Below are positions 1 through 7,103 of a stretch of DNA of 27,233 bases, piece by piece. This DNA is from JAOUEA01 sp040882605 (GTDB lineage: Bacteria; Actinomycetota; UBA4738; HRBIN12), in contig JBBEAY010000039.1 of the NCBI GenBank assembly GCA_040882605.1, positions 1-27,233 of the forward strand, written 5' to 3'. Position 1 is the first letter of the stretch. Each line of letters opens with the position of its first letter. The translations under genes and the position numbers were made by a program. The notes beneath the pieces are model-generated. The model had not been told where the DNA came from and searched no databases. It saw nothing but the letters and a program-made list of their open reading frames with translations.

Positions 1-51
1 CTCGCTGGGCTCATAACCCAGAGGTCACAGGTTCAAATCCTGTCCCCGCGA
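1..51 (+). tRNA. Initiator tRNA-Met (CAT anticodon), 3' part only
   Basis: The window opens inside the gene. The anticodon arm is a CTGGG/CCCAG stem around loop CTCATAA, so the anticodon is CAT. Three consecutive G:C pairs next to the anticodon loop are the hallmark of bacterial initiator tRNA, which delivers formyl-Met to the ribosomal P site. The T arm (ACAGG, loop TTCAAAT, CCTGT) and the 3' acceptor strand CCCCGCG follow, with discriminator A at 51. CCA is not encoded. The 5' half is outside the window. Position 72 reads G, which is unusual for an initiator and is listed as a finding. Confidence 0.93.
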
Positions 52-56
52 CGAAG

Positions 57-94
57 GAGACGGACGTCGCCGAGGCGGCGTCCGTCTCTTTTTT
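57..94 (+). terminator. Rho-independent terminator after the tRNA gene
   Basis: GAGACGGACG (57-66) pairs perfectly with CGTCCGTCTC (79-88). Further G:C pairs form inside, and six T residues follow at 89-94. This is a strong intrinsic terminator six bases after the tRNA end. Confidence 0.92.
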
Positions 95-344
95 CTTCAG
101 CCCACGCGGGGCGACGAAGGCACAGGTCAGAAGCTCGTGGACCAACCGGGAAGAACGAAGTCATGTCTTCCGATCCTCTGCGTGTACGGGTGGGTGATCG
201 TGCACTACCCGCAACGCTCGATGGGCAACAAACAGGGGCTCCAACTACCCTCTTGAGCTGCCCGAACGGCTCGGGAGCTGCCTCTTCTCTTTCGTTCTAT
301 AACGTTGCAGAGATTTGCAGGATGACTAAATATCTGGCATCGTT
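95..344. other. Non-coding leader between tRNA terminator and the AbiE module
   Basis: I see no convincing gene in these 250 bases. A 63-codon open frame at 163-354 has no recognisable protein features and runs into the next gene, so I discard it. The stretch holds a 10-bp repeat of the tRNA 3' junction (111-120), an inverted repeat (256-279) and a TATAAC hexamer (298-303) that could be a -10 element. The last 60 bases are clearly more AT-rich than the rest of the window. Confidence 0.5.
256..279 (+). promoter_or_regulatory. Inverted repeat, candidate AbiEi operator
   Basis: AGCT-G-CCCGA, a five-base loop, then TCGGG-AGCT form nine base pairs with one bulged G. The repeat ends where the -35 region would lie for the TATAAC at 298-303. 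AbiEi antitoxins of the family are known to bind inverted repeats upstream of their operon and repress it, so this is the natural operator candidate. No binding evidence is available. Confidence 0.4.
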
Positions 345-1112
345 ATGTGCATGAAGCGAAGACTCACTGGGGCGCAGGTCGTCGAGTACTTCCACCTGGC
401 ATTCCTCCAGGTGCTGCAAGCGCGCCTGGATCAGACCCGATACGTCGTGAAGGGCGGGGTCAACCTGAGGTACTTCTTCGACAGCCAGCGCTACTCGGAG
501 GACATAGATCTTGACGCGGTGGCGATCGAGCCATGGGCACTCGCAGAGAAGGTAGACAAGGTCTTAGCGTCCCCTGCAACGAGTGCCCTGCTACGTACGC
601 GAGGTCTGGAGGTCCAAGAGTCAACGAAGCCGAAGCAGACAGACACCACACAGCGCTGGAAGGTGCTGATCAAAGTGAGTGGGCGCCGGGAACTTGTGCG
701 CACCAAGATCGAGTTCAGTCATCGACCCTCCGATCCGCGCCGGCTACTGGAGGCAGTGCCCGATCGCGTCGTCGCCCCCTACGCGCTTCGTGCCCCCACG
801 ATGCTCCACTACCTCGCAGATGCGGCCGTTGAGCAAAAAGTGGTGGCGCTCGCTCGGCGCTCAGAGACGCAAGCGCGCGATGTGTTTGATCTCGAACTGC
901 TGCTTCGCACACGTCGGGACGTTGTTGGCGCGCGGCTCATCGACGAGGACATCCTCGCAGCGGCCGTAGATCGCGCCTTCGGACTTCCGTTCGAAGCTTT
1001 CCAAGATCAGGTCTTGCCATTCCTCGATCCCGAAGTAGCCGAGCTGTACGACAACCCCGAGACCTGGAGACAGATGCAGACACTCGTCGCCGATCGGCTT
1101 GCGGGGACTTGA
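345..1112 (+). CDS. AbiEii/AbiGii-family nucleotidyltransferase toxin
   Basis: This is a 255-residue protein of the nucleotidyltransferase fold used by type IV AbiE and MenT toxins, which inhibit growth or block phage, in studied cases by modifying tRNA 3' ends. The key motifs are present: K-G-G at 36-38 followed by S-E-D-I-D-L-D at 51-57, where D53 and D55 are the metal-binding pair. Further on come a K-I-E-F-S-H-R motif in the middle and the C-terminal helix pattern E-Q-K-V-V-A-L...R-D-V-F-D-L. No Shine-Dalgarno is evident, and ATG at 351 is an equally possible start. The stop overlaps the start of the antitoxin gene (TGATG). The gene precedes its antitoxin, the reverse of the classical abiE order. 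Its composition is less GC-rich than its neighbours, which suggests acquisition by transfer. The family call is firm; phage defence is inferred. Confidence 0.88.
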   Translation: MCMKRRLTGAQVVEYFHLAFLQVLQARLDQTRYVVKGGVNLRYFFDSQRYSEDIDLDAVAIEPWALAEKVDKVLASPATSALLRTRGLEVQESTKPKQTDTTQRWKVLIKVSGRRELVRTKIEFSHRPSDPRRLLEAVPDRVVAPYALRAPTMLHYLADAAVEQKVVALARRSETQARDVFDLELLLRTRRDVVGARLIDEDILAAAVDRAFGLPFEAFQDQVLPFLDPEVAELYDNPETWRQMQTLVADRLAGT

Positions 1113-1726
1113 TGAAACCGACTGATGCCTTGAGTGAGCTCTATCAACTGGGTCGCCCCGTTGTCGAAACACGCGAAGTGGCGGCGCGACTCGGGCTGTC
1201 CACCAGCCGCGCGAGCCAGATCCTCCGTTCGCTGGAAGACTCCAAGCTAGCGCTTCAGCTGCGTCATGGTTTGTGGACGATCCGTCAGGACCTCGATCCA
1301 TTCATCCTTCCTCCATATCTGACAGCCCCGTTCCCCTCCTACGTCTCTTTCTGGTCAGCGTTGGCGCGCCATGGAATGATCGAGCAAGTGCCTCGCCAGG
1401 TATTCGTGGCTTCGCTAGGGCGGCCCCGTCGCGTTACGACCAGTATCGGCTTGTACTCCATTCATCATCTCGCGCCCCAACTCTTCGATGGCTACCAGGG
1501 GTCCGACGACGTGGGGTACTTTGCGACGCCTGAGAAGGCGTTGTTCGACACCATCTACCTGCGTGCGCCGAGGGGTGGAACGATCCAGACGCCGGAGCTT
1601 GAACTCCCAAGAAACTTCCGCGAGGACAATCTCAGCAAGTGGATCAAGCAGGTTTCGTCGCCGCGTCTGCGGACTCTGGTGTCTCGTAGTCTCGCCAAGG
1701 CGCTGGCGACAGCTACGCCCGGCTGA
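1112..1726 (+). CDS. AbiEi-type antitoxin / winged-helix regulator
   Basis: This 204-residue protein partners the preceding nucleotidyltransferase. Residues 16-57 form a winged helix-turn-helix (T-R-E-V-A-A-R-L-G-L-S, a recognition helix, then a G-L-W-T-I wing), as in AbiEi antitoxins. The next block, with S-Y-V-S-F-W-S-A-L-A-R-H-G and Q-V-P-R-Q-V-F-V-A-S, is the conserved core of the AbiEi C-terminal domain. The later A-T-P-E-K-A-L-F-D-T-I-Y-L segment is also typical. In the family this protein represses the operon through its N-domain and neutralises the toxin through its C-domain. ATG at 1112 is preferred over a TTG at 1109 because GCGGGG lies five bases upstream and the start is coupled to the toxin stop. 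A terminator follows at 1836. Confidence 0.87.
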   Translation: MKPTDALSELYQLGRPVVETREVAARLGLSTSRASQILRSLEDSKLALQLRHGLWTIRQDLDPFILPPYLTAPFPSYVSFWSALARHGMIEQVPRQVFVASLGRPRRVTTSIGLYSIHHLAPQLFDGYQGSDDVGYFATPEKALFDTIYLRAPRGGTIQTPELELPRNFREDNLSKWIKQVSSPRLRTLVSRSLAKALATATPG

Positions 1727-1835
1727 TCGGACGCGATAAGCCGTCCTTTGGCGGAGGTCCCGATCTAGTCGAATGACGATGACATGGTTCAGGCCACACG
1801 ATACGGACGCCGAGCGGGACTCGCGACGATCGAAG

Positions 1836-1859
1836 GGCGCCGCTTCGGCGGAGCCTTTT
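1836..1859 (+). terminator. Rho-independent terminator of the AbiE module
   Basis: GGC-G-CCGC, loop TTCG, GCGG-A-GCC, then TTTT. The stem has seven pairs and one G/A mismatch and is capped by a very stable UUCG-type tetraloop. It lies 110 bases after the antitoxin stop. Confidence 0.75.
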
Positions 1860-1925
1860 CCCGTGTAATGACCCTTCCCTCCTGCGACGTGTCGCTCGGG
1901 GGAACACACGCCCCGGCGAACGCGG

Positions 1926-1931
1926 CTAGGA
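1926..1931 (+). promoter_or_regulatory. Candidate -10 element (TAGGAT)
   Basis: TAGGAT matches the actinobacterial TANNNT -10 pattern. It lies 34 bases before the GTG start of the cNMP-domain gene, leaving a short leader that contains the ribosome binding site. No good -35 is visible. Confidence 0.4.
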
Positions 1932-1965
1932 TGACGCGGTCACATCCGAACGAAGGGGGAACGGC

Positions 1966-2388
1966 GTGGCCAAGCGTGACGTGGTGGGGCAGCTCTCGCG
2001 TGTGCCCCTGTTCTCCGGCTGTTCCCGCAAGGATCTGCAGACGATCGCCCGCGTGGTCAAGGACATCGACCACGCGTCGAGCACGGTGATCGCCCGCGAA
2101 GGCGAGCCCGGGATCGGCCTGTTCGTCATCGTCGACGGCACCGCCGAGGTCTCGATCGGCGGCAAGAAGAAGGCGGCGCTCGGCCCCGGCGACTTCTTCG
2201 GCGAGATCGCGCTGCTCGACGGCGGGCCGCGGACCGCAACGGTGACGGCGACGTCCGACATCAAGATGCTCGGGCTCACCGAGTGGGTGTTCCGAGGTCT
2301 GATGCAGGAACACCCATCGATCGCTGTGAAGACGCTGCAGCAGATGGCGGCCCGGCTGCGCAACGCGACCAAGGCCGCGACCGTCTGA
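1966..2388 (+). CDS. Stand-alone cyclic-nucleotide-binding domain protein
   Basis: The 140 residues are almost entirely one CRP/PKA-type cNMP-binding domain. An N-terminal helix region (V-P-L-F-S-G-C-S) is followed by the beta-roll, with G-E-P-G at 46-49. The phosphate-binding cassette F-G-E-I-A-L-L-D-G-G-P-R-T-A-T spans 78-92, where E80 and R89 are the residues that normally contact the ribose and cyclic phosphate. A C-terminal helix follows. There is no helix-turn-helix, so this is not a CRP-like transcription factor. It may be a sensor subunit or scaffold acting through a partner. GTG at 1966 is chosen because GAAGGGGGA lies six bases upstream. The gene is followed closely by a glycosyltransferase-like gene on the same strand. 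The ligand and partner are unknown. Confidence 0.88.
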   Translation: MAKRDVVGQLSRVPLFSGCSRKDLQTIARVVKDIDHASSTVIAREGEPGIGLFVIVDGTAEVSIGGKKKAALGPGDFFGEIALLDGGPRTATVTATSDIKMLGLTEWVFRGLMQEHPSIAVKTLQQMAARLRNATKAATV

Positions 2389-2427
2389 GCCCGCGCTCGG
2401 CCCGGCGTCGATGACCGACGCGTCCCG

Positions 2428-3375
2428 ATGACTCACGCACCCCCTCCCGACGCTCCGCAGCCCCACGTGATATCAGTGGCTGAGGACCGCGCGAAGGCCC
2501 GGACCGAGCGCGACTTCACGACTGCCGACGCCCTGCGCGACGAGCTCACCGATGCGGGCTGGAACGTCGTCGACGAGCCGGGAGGGGGCTGGCGGCTCGA
2601 TCCTTTGGCGCCCGGATCCGCCGACGCGACGGAACCCCTGCAACCGCACGACGTCGCGTCACGCCTCGGCGAGCCAGCGACCGACGACGTGAGCGTGCAC
2701 TGGGTCGCCGAGGGGTGGCCCGATGACATCGCGCGTGCGATCGCGTCGTTACGGTCGCATCAGAGGAGCCGAAGCATCCACTACGTCGTGGCCGACGTGA
2801 CAGGTGCCCTCCCCGGCGTGTTCGGCGGCGACGTCGAGGTAGTCGGACTCGTCGAGGGCACCGGGTGGGGTGCTGCGGCCAACGCCGCGCTTCACCGCGC
2901 CACCGGACGCATCGTGGTGATGATGGACGCGTCGATCGAGGCCACCGGCGACGTGTTCGGTCCGCTCGAGCAGGCGCTCGCGGATCCCGAAGTTGGCATC
3001 GCCGGACCGTTCGGCATCGTCACCCACGACCTGCGCGAGTTCGACCAGACCACGGGTGCCGGGCCGTGCGATGCGATCGAGGGTTACTGCATGGCGATGC
3101 GTCGCGACGTGCTCGCGTCTGTCCAAGGGTTCGACGAGAAGTTCCGCTGGTACCGCACGGCCGACATCGAGCTGTCGTTCCGGGTCAAAGACCGAGGGCT
3201 TCGCACCGATGTCGTGCCGCTTCCGGTCGTGAAGCATGAGCACCGCATGTGGTTCGAGACCCCGCCGGCCGAGCGGGCGAAATGGTCGAAGCGGAACTTC
3301 TACCGGTTCCTCGATCGGTGGCGCGACCGTTGGGATCTGGTGCTCGACCCTCGCCCGCCCGGCGACGAAAGCTAG
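2428..3375 (+). CDS. Fusion of a CysRS C-terminal-like tail domain with a GT2-type glycosyltransferase
   Basis: This is a 315-residue protein with two parts. Residues about 18-57 (A-E-D-R-A-K-A-R-T-E-R-D-F, then A-D-A-L-R-D-E-L, then D-E-P-G-G-G-W-R-L) match the extreme C-terminal helical element of cysteinyl-tRNA synthetases. The rest resembles a family 2 glycosyltransferase: G-W-G-A-A-A-N-A-A-L near 147, M-M-D-A-S-I-E near 165 in the place of the DxD metal site, and G-F-D-E-K-F...D-I-E-L-S-F-R near 234-252, typical of GT2 rhamnosyltransferase-like enzymes. The canonical N-terminal nucleotide-binding strand of GT2 is hard to recognise, so activity is uncertain. The start is uncertain because no Shine-Dalgarno is seen. 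It is convergent with ftsH, with a ten-base gap. The substrate is unknown. Confidence 0.75.
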   Translation: MTHAPPPDAPQPHVISVAEDRAKARTERDFTTADALRDELTDAGWNVVDEPGGGWRLDPLAPGSADATEPLQPHDVASRLGEPATDDVSVHWVAEGWPDDIARAIASLRSHQRSRSIHYVVADVTGALPGVFGGDVEVVGLVEGTGWGAAANAALHRATGRIVVMMDASIEATGDVFGPLEQALADPEVGIAGPFGIVTHDLREFDQTTGAGPCDAIEGYCMAMRRDVLASVQGFDEKFRWYRTADIELSFRVKDRGLRTDVVPLPVVKHEHRMWFETPPAERAKWSKRNFYRFLDRWRDRWDLVLDPRPPGDES

Positions 3376-3385
3376 CGGCGGCGCT

Positions 3386-5413
3386 TCAGTCGACCGTGGG
3401 CATCGGGGGTGCGGGTGGCATCGCGATCTGCGGCCCCCGCGACGGCTCGCGTTCGCGCTCCTTCGCCACCACGGCAGCAGCAGCCGCCGACTCGCGCTGT
3501 TTGGCTTCTTCTTGCTCACGAAGCTGTTCGTTGTTCGGGATCGGCTTCGTGCCGCCCGTATACGCCTCGAGGTCCTCGCCATCGATCGTCTCGGTCACGA
3601 TCAGCAGCGCCGCGAGCCTGTCGAGCATGTCGCGGTGCTCGATGAGGATGCGCTCGGCCTGATCGTGCGCCTCGCTCAACAGCCGCGACACTTCCTTGTC
3701 GATCTTCTCGGCCGTCGCGCCGGAGATCTTCGGCCCGCTGAAGAACGCGTTCGGGTCGTCCTGGCCCAAAGAGAGCGGACCGAGCTCGTCGCTCATGCCG
3801 TACTGGGTGACCATCGCTCGGGCGATCTGGGTGGCCTTCTCGAGATCGTTCTGTGCGCCGGTCGAGATCTCGCCGTACACGATCTCCTCGGCGACCTGGC
3901 CGCCCATCGCGTAGGCCAGCGTCTCCTTGAGCTCCGGCTCGGTGGCGAGGAAGCGATCCTCGAGCGGACGGGTCATCGTGAGACCCAGCGCGGCGGTGCC
4001 GCGCGGGATGATCGTGATGCGGTGCACCGGGTCGAGGTTGTCGGAATAGTGCGCGACGAGGGCGTGCCCCATCTCGTGCGAGGCGACGCGCGCCTTCTCC
4101 TTGTCGTTCATGACACGCGACTTGCGCTCGAGGCCCATCGACGCGCGGTCGATCGCCTCTTCGAGCTCGTCCATCGTCACGGAATTCTTCTCACGTCGCG
4201 CCGCGAGCAACGCGGCCTCATTCACGACGTTCTCGAGGTCGGCGCCGGTGAATCCCGGTGTGCGCGCTGCGATCGTGCGCAGCTCGACGGAGGGGGACAG
4301 CGCCACGCCTCGGGCGTGCACGCGCAGGATCTCCTCGCGACCCTTGAGGTCGGGGCGGTCGACCACCACTTGGCGGTCGAACCGGCCGGGTCGCACGAGC
4401 GCGTGGTCGAGCACGTCGGGGCGGTTCGTGGCGGCCATGATGATGACGCCCTTCGAGGCGTCGAAGCCATCCATCTCGACCAGCAGCTGGTTGAGGGTCT
4501 GCTCGCGCTCGTCGTGCGCGCCGAGCCCCGCGCCGCCCACACCGCCGCGGCCCTTGCCGATAGTGTCGATCTCGTCGAGGAAGACGAGCGCCGGCGCCTT
4601 CTCCTTCGCCTGCTGGAACAGCTCGCGCACGCGCGCGGCGCCGAGCCCCACGAACATCTCGACGAACTCAGAGCCGCTCATGAAGAAGAACGGCACATTG
4701 GCCTCGCCCGCGACGGCGCGAGCGAGCAGAGTCTTGCCGCACCCGGGAGGCCCGAGGAGCAGCACGCCCTTGGGGATGCGTCCGCCGAGCCGCTGGTACT
4801 TCTTGGGGTTCGACAGGAACTCGACGATCTCGCGGAGCTCCTCCTTGGCCTCGTCGACGCCTGCCACGTCGGCGAACGTGGTCTTCAACTCCTTGCGATC
4901 GTAGATCTTGACCTTGTTCTTCCCCATGTTCAGGGCGCCCGTCGCTCCCGCGCCCATGCGCCGGAACACGAACCAGTAGATGCCGATCATGATCAGCGCG
5001 AACGGCAATATGTTCACGAGCAGCGACAGCAGAACGCTCGGCTGCTCGAACTCGTAGGTGACGCCGTTGTCGTCGAGGAAATCGGTGAACGGCTTGTCGA
5101 TCGTGACGTTCGGGGAGAGCTTCGTCGAGAAGTCCTGGGGCCCGTCGGGCGTGGTCAGTGCGCCGCTGATGCCGGAATCGGAGATCTTCACCGTCGTCTC
5201 AGGGTCGATGCGGCCTTCCTCGACTGCGGTCACGAACTCGCTGTAGGCGATGGGCTCGGTCGCGGTGCGAGAGAGGAGGCTGTTGAAGACCAGCAGAGCG
5301 ACCAGCAGGATCGGCACGATCAGCCAGGGAGCGAACCGAGGCTTCGGCGTGCCGTTGCCGCTATCGCTGCTGCTGCGGCGAGAGAACGGGTTACGATCTT
5401 CGTTGTCAGGCAT
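3386..5413 (-). CDS. ftsH: ATP-dependent zinc metalloprotease FtsH
   Basis: This 675-residue membrane-anchored AAA protease degrades misfolded membrane proteins and short-lived regulators. Two transmembrane segments (about 29-47 and 127-150) flank an extracytoplasmic domain. The AAA module has Walker A G-P-P-G-C-G-K-T (221-228), pore loop F-V-G-L (254-257), Walker B F-L-D-E (278-281) and the second region of homology T-N-R-P-D...R-P-G-R-F-D-R (329-347). The zinc site is H-E-M-G-H (446-450), with D523 in T-G-A-Q-N-D-L as the third ligand. The usual form is H-E-A-G-H, so Met is a conservative oddity that keeps HExxH. The C-terminal 45 residues are a charged then proline-rich tail. GGGAGGAT and AGGAAG lie upstream of ATG 5413. 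It is divergent from the sigma-factor gene, sharing a 130-base promoter region. Confidence 0.97.
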   Translation of the reverse strand: MPDNEDRNPFSRRSSSDSGNGTPKPRFAPWLIVPILLVALLVFNSLLSRTATEPIAYSEFVTAVEEGRIDPETTVKISDSGISGALTTPDGPQDFSTKLSPNVTIDKPFTDFLDDNGVTYEFEQPSVLLSLLVNILPFALIMIGIYWFVFRRMGAGATGALNMGKNKVKIYDRKELKTTFADVAGVDEAKEELREIVEFLSNPKKYQRLGGRIPKGVLLLGPPGCGKTLLARAVAGEANVPFFFMSGSEFVEMFVGLGAARVRELFQQAKEKAPALVFLDEIDTIGKGRGGVGGAGLGAHDEREQTLNQLLVEMDGFDASKGVIIMAATNRPDVLDHALVRPGRFDRQVVVDRPDLKGREEILRVHARGVALSPSVELRTIAARTPGFTGADLENVVNEAALLAARREKNSVTMDELEEAIDRASMGLERKSRVMNDKEKARVASHEMGHALVAHYSDNLDPVHRITIIPRGTAALGLTMTRPLEDRFLATEPELKETLAYAMGGQVAEEIVYGEISTGAQNDLEKATQIARAMVTQYGMSDELGPLSLGQDDPNAFFSGPKISGATAEKIDKEVSRLLSEAHDQAERILIEHRDMLDRLAALLIVTETIDGEDLEAYTGGTKPIPNNEQLREQEEAKQRESAAAAAVVAKEREREPSRGPQIAMPPAPPMPTVD

Positions 5414-5543
5414 CGTGCTTCCTATCCTCCCATCGTCGTCGAGATATGCCAGGCTCTCGGGCCGATGAGGTCGCGGGCGTCATGGTTCCTCCACACCCAT
5501 CGGCAGGGTCGGGCTACGCCTGGATGCGCGATACTGACCGACC

Positions 5544-6137
5544 ATGGCCCAAACCACTGCCGCCGAGGACCCGGCACTCCGTGAACGTTTCGAGCGCGAT
5601 GTGCTGCCATTGTTGCCCAACCTGTACGCCGCGGCGCTGCGCATGACCCGCAACCCGTCCGACGCCGAGGACGTGGTGCAGGACACCTACCTCCGCGCCT
5701 ACCGGGGCTTCGCTACGTTCAAGGAGGGCACTAACCTGAAGGCGTGGCTCTACCGCATCCTCACGAACAGCTACATCAACACCTACCGCAAGAAGCAGCG
5801 TGAGCCGCAGACCGTCGAGGGTCCCGACGACATCGACGAGTGGTACCTGTACGACAGGCTCGGCGGACGCAGCGTGGAGCTGTCGGCCGAGACCGAGGTG
5901 TTGGACCGCATCCCCGACCAGGCCGTAAAGCAGGCGCTCGAGTCGCTACCCGAGAACTTCCGCATGCCCGTGCTGCTCGCCGACGTCGAGGGATTCAGCT
6001 ACCAGGAGATCGCCGACATCATGCAGACGCCGATCGGCACCGTGATGTCGCGGCTGCATCGGGGAAGGAAAGCGCTACAGAAGGCGTTGTGGGATACGGC
6101 GAAAGAGCGAGGATTGGTCGACGATGACGACGCCTGA
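5544..6137 (+). CDS. ECF sigma factor, SigR/SigH (thiol-oxidative stress) type
   Basis: This 197-residue RNA polymerase sigma factor has region 2 at about 15-85 (A-L-R-M-T-R-N-P-S-D-A-E-D-V-V-Q-D-T-Y-L-R-A-Y, then W-L-Y-R-I-L-T-N-S-Y-I-N) and region 4 at about 130-185 (L-P-E-N-F-R-M-P-V-L-L-A-D-V-E-G-F-S-Y-Q-E-I-A). It most resembles Streptomyces SigR and mycobacterial SigH, which direct disulfide-stress genes. The next gene is a matching zinc anti-sigma factor that starts inside its 3' end, so the two are translationally coupled. No Shine-Dalgarno is visible. A GATACT at 5530-5535 lies eight bases before ATG 5544 and could be the -10 of a leaderless transcript. I did not find the GGAAT/GTT SigR autoregulatory promoter. 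Confidence 0.92.
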   Translation: MAQTTAAEDPALRERFERDVLPLLPNLYAAALRMTRNPSDAEDVVQDTYLRAYRGFATFKEGTNLKAWLYRILTNSYINTYRKKQREPQTVEGPDDIDEWYLYDRLGGRSVELSAETEVLDRIPDQAVKQALESLPENFRMPVLLADVEGFSYQEIADIMQTPIGTVMSRLHRGRKALQKALWDTAKERGLVDDDDA

Positions 6138-6381
6138 CTGTGGGCACAACTGCGAAGAGACGCTCAGAGAGATCGAGTCCTTCCTCGACGGTGAGCTCGA
6201 CGTGATCGTGCAGGAGCAGATCCAGGTGCACCTGTCGGACTGCAACCCGTGCATGCAACGCGCCGAGTTCCGCCGGCACGTCAAGGTCGTGATCCGATCG
6301 AAGTGCACGGGTGACGACGTGCCGCCGGCGCTGGAGCAACGCATCAGGTCGCTGCTCGGCGAACCTCCCGCCGTGTTCTGA
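6124..6381 (+). CDS. Zinc-binding anti-sigma factor, RsrA type (mycothiol system anti-sigma-R)
   Basis: This is an 85-residue redox-sensitive anti-sigma factor. The ZAS motif H-x3-C-x2-C is H36-C40-C43. With C10 and C61 these reproduce the cysteine/histidine layout of RsrA, where zinc holds the protein in the sigma-binding state and disulfide formation releases the sigma factor. The E-E-T-L-R-E-I-E-S-F-L-D-G-E-L segment near 11-25 is the typical N-terminal sigma-contact helix. The ATG at 6124 overlaps the sigma gene by 14 bases. The gene for a PIG-L amidase follows eight bases after the stop. Binding to the adjacent sigma factor is inferred from the pairing. Confidence 0.93.
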   Translation: MTTPDCGHNCEETLREIESFLDGELDVIVQEQIQVHLSDCNPCMQRAEFRRHVKVVIRSKCTGDDVPPALEQRIRSLLGEPPAVF

Positions 6382-6389
6382 GCCGAGTC

Positions 6390-7103
6390 ATGCAGCCTCT
6401 CGGCACGGTGCTCGGAGTGTGGGCCCACCCCGATGACGACATCTATCTCTCGTCGGGACTCATGGCATCGGCCGCCGCGGCGGGCAACACCGTCGTCGAC
6501 ATCACCGCCACGCGAGGCGAGGGCGGCTCGATGGACGAGGACCGGTGGCCGTCAGATCGCATGGCCGAGGTCCGCACCGACGAGATGCGGCGGAGCCTCG
6601 ACATCCTCGGCGTGCAGGAGCACCGGTTCCTCGAGGGGCTCGTCGATGTCGACATGGCCACCCCGCTCGACCCGTCGGGCGCCGCTCAGGTGCTCGAGGT
6701 GATGCGCGAAGTGCAGCCCGACACCGTGCTGACGTTCGGGCCCGATGGCATGACGGGCCATGAAGGTCACAAGAGCGTTTCGGCCTGGGTCGGCGAGGCG
6801 TTCGAGGCGGCCGCGAAGCCCGGCGCCCGGCTGTATCACGCCACCGCGACGTCCGAGTGGGCTGAGACATGGCTGCCCCGCCTCGAGCCGTTCGACATCT
6901 TCCTGCCGGGAACGCCGCCGGTCGTGGCGCGCGAGGAGCTCGCGATCGACTACTCACTGCCCGACGACGTGCTCGACCTGAAGTTCCGTGCGATCCAGGC
7001 CCACCAGAGTCAGGTGCAAGGCCTCGTCGAGGTCTTCGGTGACCTCATGCGCGAGTGGATGGCCGTGGAGTACTTCAGCCTCGCTGCGGAGAAGCAAGCG
7101 TGA
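6390..7103 (+). CDS. PIG-L family zinc amidase/deacetylase (mycothiol Mca/MshB-like)
   Basis: This is a 237-residue PIG-L (LmbE-like) protein. A-H-P-D-D at 12-16 supplies zinc ligands H13 and D16. The G-H-E-G-H at 123-127 contains the third histidine, and a T-R-G-E-G-G loop at 41-46 is typical of the family. Relatives include MshB (mycothiol biosynthesis) and Mca (hydrolysis of mycothiol S-conjugates). At 237 residues it is shorter than either, roughly 290-300, so the exact substrate cannot be assigned. Its place directly after a SigR/RsrA-type pair strongly suggests thiol metabolism or detoxification. Its stop overlaps the start of the decarboxylase gene. Confidence 0.85.
   Translation: MQPLGTVLGVWAHPDDDIYLSSGLMASAAAAGNTVVDITATRGEGGSMDEDRWPSDRMAEVRTDEMRRSLDILGVQEHRFLEGLVDVDMATPLDPSGAAQVLEVMREVQPDTVLTFGPDGMTGHEGHKSVSAWVGEAFEAAAKPGARLYHATATSEWAETWLPRLEPFDIFLPGTPPVVAREELAIDYSLPDDVLDLKFRAIQAHQSQVQGLVEVFGDLMREWMAVEYFSLAAEKQA

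Noticed and set aside
163..354. 63-codon open frame before the AbiE module
   Set aside because: It has no ribosome binding site or protein features, and it overlaps the toxin start and the proposed promoter.
3236..5584. 782-codon open frame on the plus strand
   Set aside because: It is antisense to ftsH. Its translation is His/Arg/Asp-rich low complexity typical of the opposite strand of GC-rich genes, with no family motifs.
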